A stretch of DNA of 64,000 nucleotides. Source: Cryobacterium sp. SO2. Lineage in GTDB: Bacteria > Actinomycetota > Actinomycetes > Actinomycetales > Microbacteriaceae. This document shows, piece by piece, positions 16,456-24,697 of the stretch (the stretch's first letter is position 1; each line of letters opens with the position of its first letter). The translations under genes were made by a program, and so were the position numbers. The notes under the pieces are model-generated. The model made no database searches. It was not told the origin of the DNA and saw nothing but the letters and a program-made list of their open reading frames with translations. The stretch lies in assembly GCF_026151165.2 (NCBI RefSeq), contig NZ_CP117849.1, positions 372,001-436,000 on the forward strand. Direction: 5' to 3'.

Positions 16456-17985
16456 GTGACCACCAACATCCTCGAGATGCGCGGTATTACCAAGACCTTC
16501 CCCGGCGTCAAGGCGCTGCAGGACGTGACGCTCAACGTCGCACGCGGCGAAGTTCACGCCATCTGTGGTGAGAACGGCGCGGGCAAGTCCACGTTGATGA
16601 AGGTGCTCAGCGGTGTGTACCCGCACGGCACCTACACCGGCGACATCGTCTTCGAAGACGAAGTCGTTGAATTCAAAGACATTCGGGACAGCGAAGCCAA
16701 GGGCATCGTCATCATCCACCAGGAACTCGCACTGAGTCCCTACCTCTCCATTGCGGAGAACATCTTCCTCAACAACGAACAGCGTGGCGCCCTCGGCCTC
16801 ATCGACTGGAACAAGACCAACAGCGAGGCCGTCAAACTCCTCGCCCGCGTGGGCCTGCGTGAAAACCCGACCACCAAGATCATGGACATCGGTGTCGGCA
16901 AGCAGCAGCTCGTGGAGATCGCCAAGGCGCTCTCCAAGCGTGTGAAGCTACTCATCCTGGACGAGCCGACGGCCGCCCTCAACGACGAGGACTCCGACCA
17001 CCTGCTCAACCTGATGCTGCACCTCAAGGGCCAGGGCATCACGTCGATCATCATCAGCCACAAGCTGAACGAGATCAAGAAGGTCTCCGACGCCGTCACG
17101 GTCATCCGCGATGGCAAGGCCATCGAGACGATCGCCAAGCAGGAGGTCACCGAAGACCGCATCATCAAGGACATGGTCGGCCGTGACCTCGAACACCGCT
17201 ACCCGGATCACACGCCGAACATCGGCGAGGAGATCCTGCGGGTGGAGGACTGGACCGCTCACCACCCCCAGGACCCGAGCCGAGTGATGGTCGACAACGT
17301 CAACCTGAACGTTCGCCGCGGCGAGATCGTCGGCATCGCCGGACTGATGGGCGCCGGGCGCACCGAGTTCGCGATGAGCCTGTTCGGTCGCACCTACGGC
17401 AGCCGCATCAGCGGCAAGGTGTTCAAGGCCGGCAAGGAGATCAAGACCCGCACGGTGACCGAGGCGATCGACAACGGCATCGCGTACGCCACCGAAGACC
17501 GCAAGACCTACGGGCTCAACCTCATCGAGGACATCAAGCGCAACATCTCGATGGCGTCCCTCGGCAAGCTCGTCAAGGGCGGTCTGGTCGACGACAACGA
17601 AGAGTTCAAGATCGCCAACGAGTACCGCACGAGCATGAACATCAAGGCGCCGACGGTGCTGGCCAAAACCGGGAAGCTCTCCGGTGGCAACCAGCAGAAG
17701 GTCGTGCTGTCGAAATGGATCTACTCGAACCCCGACGTGCTGATCCTCGACGAGCCCACCCGCGGCATCGACGTTGGAGCCAAGTATGAGATCTACGCGA
17801 TCATCAACGCCCTCGCGGCACAGGGCAAGGGCGTCATCGTGATCTCGTCGGAGCTGCCGGAATTGATCGGTATCTGCGACCGCATCTACACCCTTTCCGA
17901 GGGGCGCATCACGGGAGAATTCCCCATCGACGATGCCACCCCGGAAACCCTCATCAAGCACATGACCATGGAAAAGGCCCGTTAG
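16456..17985 (+). CDS. mmsA: Multiple-monosaccharide ABC transporter ATP-binding protein
   Basis: 509-residue protein with two fused ABC domains, typical of ribose/ChvE-type importers. First half: Walker A GENGAGKST, signature DIGVGKQQLVEIAKAL (degenerate, as usual for half one), Walker B LLILDEPTAAL. Second half: degenerate Walker A GLMGAGRTE, signature LSGGNQQKVVLSKW, Walker B VLILDEPTRGIDVG. GTG 16456 follows AAAGGA by eight bases. The only intact catalytic pair is expected in one site, as known for this family. It powers uptake with the MmsB permease encoded 33 bases downstream. Confidence 0.95.
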   Translation: MTTNILEMRGITKTFPGVKALQDVTLNVARGEVHAICGENGAGKSTLMKVLSGVYPHGTYTGDIVFEDEVVEFKDIRDSEAKGIVIIHQELALSPYLSIAENIFLNNEQRGALGLIDWNKTNSEAVKLLARVGLRENPTTKIMDIGVGKQQLVEIAKALSKRVKLLILDEPTAALNDEDSDHLLNLMLHLKGQGITSIIISHKLNEIKKVSDAVTVIRDGKAIETIAKQEVTEDRIIKDMVGRDLEHRYPDHTPNIGEEILRVEDWTAHHPQDPSRVMVDNVNLNVRRGEIVGIAGLMGAGRTEFAMSLFGRTYGSRISGKVFKAGKEIKTRTVTEAIDNGIAYATEDRKTYGLNLIEDIKRNISMASLGKLVKGGLVDDNEEFKIANEYRTSMNIKAPTVLAKTGKLSGGNQQKVVLSKWIYSNPDVLILDEPTRGIDVGAKYEIYAIINALAAQGKGVIVISSELPELIGICDRIYTLSEGRITGEFPIDDATPETLIKHMTMEKAR

Positions 17986-18018
17986 CGTCGGCGCTATCGG
18001 AATAGGAGAAACGTCAAA

Positions 18019-19260
18019 ATGAGTGATCTCGACACCAAGCCGGCGAGCAACACGGCCGCAGGCGCGCAAGTCAATCCCAGCAACTCCAAGGTGGGGGCCT
18101 GGCTCAGCCATGTCGTCACCGACCTCGGCAAGAACGGTATCTTCATCGCGCTCATCGTGGTGGTTGTGCTGTTCAGCGTCCTGACCGACGGCATCCTGCT
18201 GCGGCCGCAGAACATCTCCAACCTGATCGTGCAGAACGGGTACATTCTCGTTCTCGCGGTGGGCATGGTGATGGTCATCATCGCCGGCCACATCGACCTG
18301 TCGGTCGGTTCGGTCGCCGCCTTCGTCGGCGCCGTATCCGGTGTGTTCGCCGTGACCTGGGGCCTGCCCTGGTGGCTGTCGATCATCCTGTCGCTCTTGG
18401 TCGGCGCCCTCGTGGGTGTCTGGCAGGGCTTCTGGATCGCCTTCGTCGGCATCCCGGCCTTCATCGTGACGCTGGCCGGCATGTTGATCTTCCGCGGCCT
18501 CGCGCTCGTGGTCCTCGGCAACGCGAACATCGGCTCGTTCCCGGCCGAGTACCGCGCCCTGGGCAACGGCTTCCTCACGGACATCTTCGGCGAGTTCGAA
18601 CTGGACCCGCTCACGCTCGGTGTCGCCGCGCTGGCCATCATCGCCCTGATCGTGCAGCAGGTGCGCACCCGTCGTGGTCGCGCCTCGTACGGCCAGGAGG
18701 TGGAGCCGCTCGCCTGGTTCATCGCCAAGCTCGTGCTCATCACCGCCGGCATCGGCCTGTTCGCCTACGCCCTCGCCTCCTACAAGGGCATCCCGGTCAC
18801 CCTGATCGTGCTCGCCGTGCTGGTGCTGGTCTACGGCATCATCATGAACCGCAGCGTCTTCGGCCGTCACATCTACGCGATCGGTGGCAACCTGCACGCC
18901 GCTGAGCTCTCCGGTGTGAAGACCCGCAACGTGACGTTCTGGCTGTTCGTGAACATGGGCGTGCTCGCTGCCCTGGCCGGCCTGATCTTCACCGCCCGCC
19001 TCAACCTGGCCGGCCCGAAGGCCGGTGACGGCTTCGAGCTCGAGGCCATCTCCGCCGCCTTCATCGGTGGCGCGGCCGTGCAGGGTGGTGTCGGCACCAT
19101 CGGTGGCGCCATCATCGGTGGTCTGATCATCGGTGTGCTGAACAACGGCATGTCGATCATGGGCATCGGCATCGAGTGGCAGCAGGCCGTGAAGGGCCTC
19201 GTGCTCCTCCTGGCCGTGGCCTTCGACGTCTACAACAAGCGTCGCTCCGGCGGCCGCTAG
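18019..19260 (+). CDS. mmsB: Multiple-monosaccharide ABC transporter permease
   Basis: 413-residue permease of the ribose/ChvE class. A polar N-terminus of about 45 residues precedes some ten membrane segments, including NGYILVLAVGMVMVIIAGHI followed by the family motif DLSVGS. The extra loop VQQVRTRRGRASYGQEVEP in the middle is typical of GguB/MmsB/XylH permeases, which are longer than RbsC. The C-terminal GGAAVQGGVGTIGGAIIGGL matches the conserved substrate-path helix. AGGAG precedes the ATG. A strong terminator with TTTT follows and closes the operon. Confidence 0.95.
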   Translation: MSDLDTKPASNTAAGAQVNPSNSKVGAWLSHVVTDLGKNGIFIALIVVVVLFSVLTDGILLRPQNISNLIVQNGYILVLAVGMVMVIIAGHIDLSVGSVAAFVGAVSGVFAVTWGLPWWLSIILSLLVGALVGVWQGFWIAFVGIPAFIVTLAGMLIFRGLALVVLGNANIGSFPAEYRALGNGFLTDIFGEFELDPLTLGVAALAIIALIVQQVRTRRGRASYGQEVEPLAWFIAKLVLITAGIGLFAYALASYKGIPVTLIVLAVLVLVYGIIMNRSVFGRHIYAIGGNLHAAELSGVKTRNVTFWLFVNMGVLAALAGLIFTARLNLAGPKAGDGFELEAISAAFIGGAAVQGGVGTIGGAIIGGLIIGVLNNGMSIMGIGIEWQQAVKGLVLLLAVAFDVYNKRRSGGR

Positions 19261-19281
19261 CCGCTGCACCTGCTCCATCCG

Positions 19282-19328
19282 GCCGCCGGCCCCGCTTCCT
19301 CTCTACGGATGCGGGGCCGGCGGCTTTT
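19282..19328 (+). terminator. Rho-independent terminator after mmsB
   Basis: GCCGCCGGCCCCGC and GCGGGGCCGGCGGC form a perfect 14-bp stem around a 15-base loop, followed directly by TTTT. Confidence 0.85.
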
Positions 19329-19349
19329 CCGCGCCTCCGCCCGCCCTCG

Positions 19350-19460
19350 CGGCACTAGTTAGGCCCGAGGGCACGGGTACGTACGCGTGCCGCCGGCGTG
19401 AACTAGTGCCGCGGGCGGGCGAACTAGTGCCGCCGGGACGAACGAGTGCCACCGCGGCTG
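19350..19460. repeat. Array of about 19-nt repeats upstream of the AbiEi-like gene
   Basis: The unit GTGCCGCCGG, often preceded by AACTAGT or AACGA, starts at 19387, 19406, 19427 and 19446 (steps of 19, 21 and 19). An inverted copy, GCGGCACTAGTT, lies at 19349-19360. With the flanking bases this fills the 344-base gap before the gene at 19605; nothing else is recognisable there. A matching array lies on the other side of the gene. Confidence 0.65.
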
Positions 19461-19604
19461 AGCGCCGCGGCTGAGCGCCGCTGGGGAGAGCTTGATTCGG
19501 CGGGGCGGTGAGTCTCCGGGTAAGCGGGAGGCGGGAATCAGCTGGTCCTCCACAGGGAAGTGGTGGGCGAGTGCAGCACCGGGCTGTAGCTGGACCATCC
19601 CATC

Positions 19605-20705
19605 GTGGCGGCATCGAGGGACGCTGGCGTATGGCCAACCTTCACCAGTCACCACGCGCCCAGCCGCCCCCTCGACGGCGGGGGGAGAGCACGCCACAGA
19701 CTCGCCCGTCTGGCTCTCGCCGAGATCGTGGGTGCTCGGTACGGCGGACTACTTCCGGCCGGCGCGCTACTGGAGGCCGGTATCTCGCGGCGGGGTATTC
19801 AGCAGCTGTGTGCGGAGGGTGCGCTGACCAACATCCGACGCGGCGTGTATGTCGCGGCTGAGCGCTGGCGGAGCGCGGATGCGAACGAGCGTTACCGCTT
19901 GCTGGTGCGGGCGACCGTGCTGGCGGCCGAACGCTCGCCCGTGCTGTCGCACCAGTCCGCGGCGGTGCTGCACGGCCTGCCGATCATCGGGGCGTGGCCT
20001 GCCAGCGTGCACACCAGCACTCCCGATGCCGGCGGAGGCAGCTCTACCCGGGCAACCATCGCTCACCGGGGCACGCGGCCCGACGCTGTGGAGACCATCG
20101 ACGGTTGTCAGGTCACTACGCTGGCGCGCACGCTGGTGGACGTGGCGTCCTCATCCTCCTTGCTGGTGGGCGTGACGATGCTGGACCACGCGCTGCGCGT
20201 CGAGCAGGAGCGCGCCGACGGGAGTCGAGCTGGCCGCGGCCAGGTTTTTGGAGCCCGACCGGCGCTGACTAAGGCGGACCTGTACACAGAGCTTGAGGTG
20301 GTGAACCCGCGGACGGGCCGGCGGCAGGCGGAGCAGGCGATTGCATTCGCGAACCCGCTTTCGGCCAACCCGGGGGAGACGCTCAGCCGGGTGCGGATCT
20401 TCCAGCTCGGCTTCGAGGTGCCGGAGTTGCAGGTGTGCTTCCCCAACATCCTCGGCGGCAACGCCTTCGTGGATTTCTGGTGGCGCCGCGTGCTGAAGAT
20501 CGGCGAGTTCGACGGGTTCCTCAAATACGGCAGCGGTCCCGTGCTGGGCGACCGAGATCCGGGGTCGGTGGTGTGGCAGGAGAAGCGACGCGAAGATGCG
20601 TTGCGTGCGCGGGTCTCCAGCTTCGACCGGTGGGGGTGGGAGCTGGCGCTCTCGCCCACCCGCTTCCACGCATTCCTCACCGAGCGGGGCGTGCCGCGCG
20701 CTTGA
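19605..20705 (+). CDS. AbiEi-like winged-helix protein with DUF559-type nuclease-like C-terminus
   Basis: 366 residues from GTG 19605; the true start is uncertain and may be later. After about 45 residues comes an AbiEi-antitoxin-type winged helix: AGALLEAGISRRGIQQLCAEG then LTNIRRGVYV. A middle alpha/beta region contains VLSHQSAAVLHGLPI and TLARTLVDVA. The C-terminal 110 residues look like the DUF559/Vsr PD-(D/E)XK fold: VDFWW, GEFDGFLKY and KRREDALRARVSSFDRWGWEL. No AbiEii toxin gene is next to it. Such solitary proteins are common in Microbacteriaceae and their function is unknown. It is bracketed by two arrays of GTGCCGCCGG repeats, suggesting a mobile or self-regulated cassette. Confidence 0.75.
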   Translation: MAASRDAGVWPTFTSHHAPSRPLDGGGRARHRLARLALAEIVGARYGGLLPAGALLEAGISRRGIQQLCAEGALTNIRRGVYVAAERWRSADANERYRLLVRATVLAAERSPVLSHQSAAVLHGLPIIGAWPASVHTSTPDAGGGSSTRATIAHRGTRPDAVETIDGCQVTTLARTLVDVASSSSLLVGVTMLDHALRVEQERADGSRAGRGQVFGARPALTKADLYTELEVVNPRTGRRQAEQAIAFANPLSANPGETLSRVRIFQLGFEVPELQVCFPNILGGNAFVDFWWRRVLKIGEFDGFLKYGSGPVLGDRDPGSVVWQEKRREDALRARVSSFDRWGWELALSPTRFHAFLTERGVPRA

Positions 20706-20762
20706 CGCGCCGCCGCATCCGCTCACGGCACGTGTTCGGCTCGGCGGCCCGCATTGCAGCGC

Positions 20763-20831
20763 GTGCCACCGGGACGTACCCGTGCCGCCGGGACTGAGGC
20801 GTGCCGCGAGGGTTGAGCGTGTGTCGAGCGG
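20763..20831. repeat. Array of 19-20-nt repeats downstream of the AbiEi-like gene
   Basis: GTGCC(A/G)CCGGGAC and variants start at 20763, 20782 and 20801, exactly 19 bases apart, with a decayed unit (GTGTCGAGCGG) at 20821. The unit is the same as in the array at 19387-19460, so both sides of the gene carry it in direct orientation. Confidence 0.65.
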
Positions 20832-20859
20832 ACGCCATGAAATTGGCATGTTTTGGGGG

Positions 20860-20887
20860 TTGTGAGCGCTAACTTGTGAGCGCTAAC
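20860..20887. promoter_or_regulatory. Tandem LacI operators upstream of ytfQ
   Basis: The 14-mer TTGTGAGCGCTAAC occurs twice in a row without a gap. Each copy is an imperfect palindrome centred on GC, close to the LacI/GalR consensus (GTGAGCGCTCAC, GTTAGCGCTAAC). TTGTGA of copy 1 and TAACAT at 20884-20889 could be the -35 and -10 with an 18-bp spacer, so the promoter may be embedded in the operators. The LacI gene at 25793 is the likely ligand-responsive repressor. Confidence 0.7.
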
Positions 20888-20975
20888 ATTCCTGAAAGAT
20901 CAGAATGGCCTGATCCCCGGTGCCAAGGCACGCAGCACGTTCACCACCGGGAACTAAACAAGGAGGTTTGGTTAC

Positions 20976-21956
20976 ATGAAGAAAATCATTGGAATGGCGG
21001 CTGCGGGAGCGATGCTCCTGGCCCTGGCCGGATGTTCAGCGGCGGCCGACACATCGGGCTCCGGCGAAGCGCCGGCGGCCGAAGACCTGATCGTCGGATT
21101 CTCCCAGGTGGGCGCCGAGAGCGGCTGGCGCGCGGCCAACACGAAGGACATCCAGGCGGCATTCGCCGACGCGGGTATCGAACTGAAGTTCTCCGATGCC
21201 CAGCAGAAGCAGGAGAACCAGATCAAGGCCATCCGCTCCTATATCCAACAGGGCGTGGACGTCATCGCGTTCTCCCCGGTGGTGGAATCGGGCTGGGACA
21301 CCGTGCTCAAGGAAGCCAAGGACGCCGGCATCCCCGTGGTGCTGACCGACCGCTCGGTGGACTCCGCCGACAAGTCTCTCTATGTGTCCTTCCTCGGCTC
21401 CGACTTCGTCGAAGAGGGCAAGAAGGCCGGGGAATGGGTGACTGAGGAGTTCGCCGACGCCGACGCCGTCAAGATCATCCAGCTCGAGGGCACCACGGGA
21501 TCCGCACCGGCCATCGACCGGGCAGAGGGTTTCGCCGATGTGATCGGCAGCGACCCGAAGTTCGAGATCGTGGCCAGCCAGACGGGTGACTTCACCCGTT
21601 CCGGCGGCAAGCAGGTGACCGAGGCGCTGCTGAAGTCCAACCCCGACGTCGACCTGATCTACGCACACAACGACGACATGGGCCTGGGTGCGATCGAGGC
21701 CATCGAGGCGGCCGGCCTCAAGCCGGGCGTTGACGTGAAGATCGTCACGATCGACGCTGTCAAAGACGGCATGCAGGCCCTGGCCGATGGCAAGATCAAC
21801 TACATCGTGGAGTGCTCGCCGCTGCTCGGCAAGCAGCTCGTGGAGATCGTGAACAAGGTGGTGGCCGGCGAAGACGTCGACGCCCGTATTGTCACGGAGG
21901 AAACCACCTTCACGCAGGAAGAAGCGATCGCCGCACTGCCGGACCGCCAGTACTAG
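20976..21956 (+). CDS. ytfQ: Furanose ABC transporter binding lipoprotein (YtfQ-like)
   Basis: 326-residue binding protein with signal peptide MKKIIGMAAAGAMLLALAGC (lipobox LAGC). It begins VGFSQVGAESGWRAANTKDI, the characteristic YtfQ opening; in E. coli YtfQ binds galactofuranose. Ligand-region motifs include AFSPVVESGWDTVL, VVLTDRSVD and IYAHNDDMGLGAIEAI. AAGGAGG lies eight bases before the ATG. It heads an operon with an ATPase and two permeases in the same order as ytfQ-ytfR-ytfT-yjfF. The ligand could be galactofuranose or L-arabinofuranose; the nearby arabinose and galactoside genes fit either. Confidence 0.93.
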   Translation: MKKIIGMAAAGAMLLALAGCSAAADTSGSGEAPAAEDLIVGFSQVGAESGWRAANTKDIQAAFADAGIELKFSDAQQKQENQIKAIRSYIQQGVDVIAFSPVVESGWDTVLKEAKDAGIPVVLTDRSVDSADKSLYVSFLGSDFVEEGKKAGEWVTEEFADADAVKIIQLEGTTGSAPAIDRAEGFADVIGSDPKFEIVASQTGDFTRSGGKQVTEALLKSNPDVDLIYAHNDDMGLGAIEAIEAAGLKPGVDVKIVTIDAVKDGMQALADGKINYIVECSPLLGKQLVEIVNKVVAGEDVDARIVTEETTFTQEEAIAALPDRQY

Positions 21957-22047
21957 ATCGGCGCCACCCGACGCAACGCACCACGGCTCCACCGCACTAC
22001 CGCTCCACTGCCACACCGCACCAGGATGACTGATCCACCCGCTCACC

Positions 22048-22077
22048 GCGGGCCGGCGCCCCCTCGGGCCGGCCCGC
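22048..22077 (+). other. Intra-operon RNA hairpin between ytfQ and ytfR
   Basis: GCGGGCCGGC pairs with GCCGGCCCGC (10 bp, perfect) around a ten-base loop, with no T-tract. It is placed like the hairpins after three other binding-protein genes here. Confidence 0.65.
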
Positions 22078-22133
22078 TGTGCGGCGCACACGGCACCACC
22101 GCCCGACATCCGTCTCAATGAAGAGAGCCAGGC

Positions 22134-23657
22134 ATGACCACTCAGGCCCCCGTCGTCGACATGACGAACATCTCCATCTCGTTCCCCGGCGTGAAGGCAC
22201 TCGACAGGGTGAACTTCCGGATGTTCCCCGGCGAGGTGCACTCGCTGATGGGGGAGAACGGCGCCGGCAAGTCCACCATGATCAAGGCGCTCACCGGCGT
22301 CTACCCGATCGACTCCGGCACCATCCTGCTCGACGGCAATCCGCTCGTGATCACCGGGCCCGCCCAGGCGCAGGAGGCCGGTATCAGCACGGTGTACCAG
22401 GAGGTGCACCTGCTCACCAACCTCTCGGTGGCCGAGAACATCATGCTCGGCCGGGAACCGCGCCGCGGCGCCGCCATCGACTGGCGGGCCATGCGCGCCC
22501 GGTCCGCCGAGATCCTCGACGGCCTCAACCTCGACATCGACCCGGCCTCCCAGCTGGGTTCGCACTCCCTGGCCGTGCAGCAGCTCGTGGCCATCGCCCG
22601 CGCCATCGACGTGCAGGCCAAGGTGCTCATCCTCGACGAACCGACCTCGAGCCTGGATGTCGACGAGGTCTCCGAACTGTTCCGGGTCATCCGCTCGCTG
22701 AAAGAGGATGGCGTGGCGATCCTGTTCGTCTCGCACTTCCTCGAGCAGGTCTACGAGATCTCCGACCGGCTCACGGTGCTGCGCAACGGCCAGCTCGTGG
22801 GCGAGTACCTCACCGACGAGATCCTGCGCATCGAGCTGGTGCACAAGATGATCGGCAAGGACATCGCCGTGCTCTCCGACCTCGACCGCAAGGCCCGCGC
22901 GCCGATCAGTGAGCAGAGCGAGGAGGAGCCCTTCGTGCAGGCCATCGGGCTGGGCCGCAAGGGCTCCATCGCGCCCGTCGACCTCAGCGTGTACGAGGGC
23001 GAGGTGGTGGGCCTGGCCGGGCTGCTCGGCTCCGGCCGCACCGAACTGGCTCGCCTGCTCTCCGGCGCGGACCGGCCCGACCACGGTGAGCTCAGGGTCG
23101 GCGGGCGCGCCCGCCGGCTGCGCACCCCGCGCCTGGCGCTGAAGTCCCGCATCGCCTACTCCTCGGAGAACCGCCGCAGCGAGGGCATCATCGAAGACCT
23201 CAGCGTGCGCGACAACATCGTGCTCGCCCTGCAGGCCGACCGCGGCTGGTTCCGGCGGATCCCGAAGAAACGCCAGGACGAACTCGCCGCCAGCTACATC
23301 CAGGCCCTCAACATCCGCCCACCCGACCCGGATGCCATCGTGAAGAACCTCTCCGGCGGCAACCAGCAGAAGGTGCTCCTGGCCCGTTGGCTGGCCGTCG
23401 CCCCTCGGCTGCTGATTCTGGACGAACCCACCCGCGGCATCGACGTGGGCGCCAAGGCCGAGATCCAGAAACTCGTCGCCGACCTGGCCGAGAACGGGAT
23501 GTCGGTGGTCTTCATCTCGGCGGAGCTGGAGGAGGTGCTGCGGCTCAGCCACCGCATCGTGGTGATGCGCGACCGGCAGAAGGTGGCCGACATCACCAAC
23601 GACGACGTCACCGTGGGCCAGGTCATGACCCTCATCGCGAGCGGAGCAGAATCATGA
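22134..23657 (+). CDS. ytfR: Furanose ABC transporter ATP-binding protein (YtfR-like)
   Basis: 507-residue protein with two ABC domains. Domain 1 has Walker A GENGAGKSTM and Walker B VLILDEPTSSLDVDEV. Domain 2 has the degenerate Walker A GLLGSGRTE, the signature LSGGNQQKVLLARW and Walker B LLILDEPTRGIDVGAKAE. AGAGAG lies a few bases before the ATG. The stop overlaps the ytfT start by ATGA, showing translational coupling. Gap to ytfQ is 177 bases and includes the hairpin. Confidence 0.95.
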   Translation: MTTQAPVVDMTNISISFPGVKALDRVNFRMFPGEVHSLMGENGAGKSTMIKALTGVYPIDSGTILLDGNPLVITGPAQAQEAGISTVYQEVHLLTNLSVAENIMLGREPRRGAAIDWRAMRARSAEILDGLNLDIDPASQLGSHSLAVQQLVAIARAIDVQAKVLILDEPTSSLDVDEVSELFRVIRSLKEDGVAILFVSHFLEQVYEISDRLTVLRNGQLVGEYLTDEILRIELVHKMIGKDIAVLSDLDRKARAPISEQSEEEPFVQAIGLGRKGSIAPVDLSVYEGEVVGLAGLLGSGRTELARLLSGADRPDHGELRVGGRARRLRTPRLALKSRIAYSSENRRSEGIIEDLSVRDNIVLALQADRGWFRRIPKKRQDELAASYIQALNIRPPDPDAIVKNLSGGNQQKVLLARWLAVAPRLLILDEPTRGIDVGAKAEIQKLVADLAENGMSVVFISAELEEVLRLSHRIVVMRDRQKVADITNDDVTVGQVMTLIASGAES

Positions 23658-24697
23658 ACGCCACCGTGGCCAAGGCCCTCAAGAACCGCCTGTTCTGGCC
23701 GATCACCACCCTGCTGGCCCTGCTCGTGCTCAACGTGGCCGTCTACCCCGCATTCTTCTCCATCCGGCTGCAGGACGGCCACCTCTTCGGAAGCCTGGTC
23801 GACATCCTCCGCAACGGCGCGCCGACCCTGCTGGTGGCGCTGGGCATGACCCTGGTGATCGCCACCCGCGGCATCGACCTGTCGGTGGGCGCCGTCGTCG
23901 CCATCTCCGGTGCGCTGGCCTGCTCGATCATCGCCGGGTCATCCGACCCGAACAGCCCCACGACGGTGCTCGTCGCCGTGGGCATCTCCATCGTGCTGGC
24001 CCTCGTGCTCGGCGCCTGGAACGGTTTCCTGGTCTCGGTGATCGGCATCCAGCCCATCATCGCCACGCTCATCCTGATGACCGCGGGCCGGGGACTCGCG
24101 ATGCTCATCACCGAGGGTCAGATCATCACGATCAACTCGGCACCGTACAAGGTGATCGGCGGCGGCTACTGGCTCGCGCTGCCCGCCTCGATCATCATCG
24201 CCCTGGGCATGTTCGCGCTCGCCGCGCTGCTCACCCGCAAGACGGCGCTCGGGCTGTTGATCGAGTCGGTGGGCATCAACCCGCAGGCCAGCCGCATCGC
24301 CGGGGTGCGCAGCCGCAGCATCATCTGGATGGTCTACATCTTCAGCGGGCTCTGCGCCGGAATCGCCGGACTGATGATCAGCTCCAACGTGACCGCCGCC
24401 GACGCCAACAACGCCGGCCTGTGGATCGAGATGGACGCCATCCTCGCCGTGGTGATCGGCGGCACCTCCCTGGCCGGCGGGCGCTACTCGCTCGGCGGCA
24501 CCCTGATCGGCGCGGCGATCATCCAGACCCTCACCACCACGGTCTACACGGTGGGCATCGCCCCGGAGATCACCCTGGTGTTCAAGGCTCTCGTGGTGAT
24601 CATCGTGTGCCTGCTGCAGTCGCCCGCCCTGCAGACCCGCCTCGGCGCACTGCGCCGCAGACCCGTCACGACAGCTACAGGAGGGGTCCTCTCATGA
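23654..24697 (+). CDS. ytfT: Furanose ABC transporter permease (YtfT-like)
   Basis: 347-residue permease of the ribose class with about nine membrane segments. Conserved motifs are ALGMTLVIATRGIDLSVGAV, the ligand-path GIQPIIATLILMTAGRGLA, and AVVIGGTSLAGGRYSLGGTL. The ATG at 23654 overlaps the ytfR stop (ATGA). The stop overlaps the next permease start in the same way, so the three transporter genes are tightly coupled. Confidence 0.93.
   Translation: MNATVAKALKNRLFWPITTLLALLVLNVAVYPAFFSIRLQDGHLFGSLVDILRNGAPTLLVALGMTLVIATRGIDLSVGAVVAISGALACSIIAGSSDPNSPTTVLVAVGISIVLALVLGAWNGFLVSVIGIQPIIATLILMTAGRGLAMLITEGQIITINSAPYKVIGGGYWLALPASIIIALGMFALAALLTRKTALGLLIESVGINPQASRIAGVRSRSIIWMVYIFSGLCAGIAGLMISSNVTAADANNAGLWIEMDAILAVVIGGTSLAGGRYSLGGTLIGAAIIQTLTTTVYTVGIAPEITLVFKALVVIIVCLLQSPALQTRLGALRRRPVTTATGGVLS

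Noticed and set aside
16948..19278. 776-codon open frame on the minus strand across mmsA and mmsB
   Set aside because: Antisense shadow of two certain transporter genes, with low-complexity His/Glu/Asp/Gln composition.
19349..20831. CRISPR array
   Set aside because: The repeats have a period of only 19-21 nt with degenerate units and no unique spacers of 25-40 nt; no cas genes are nearby.
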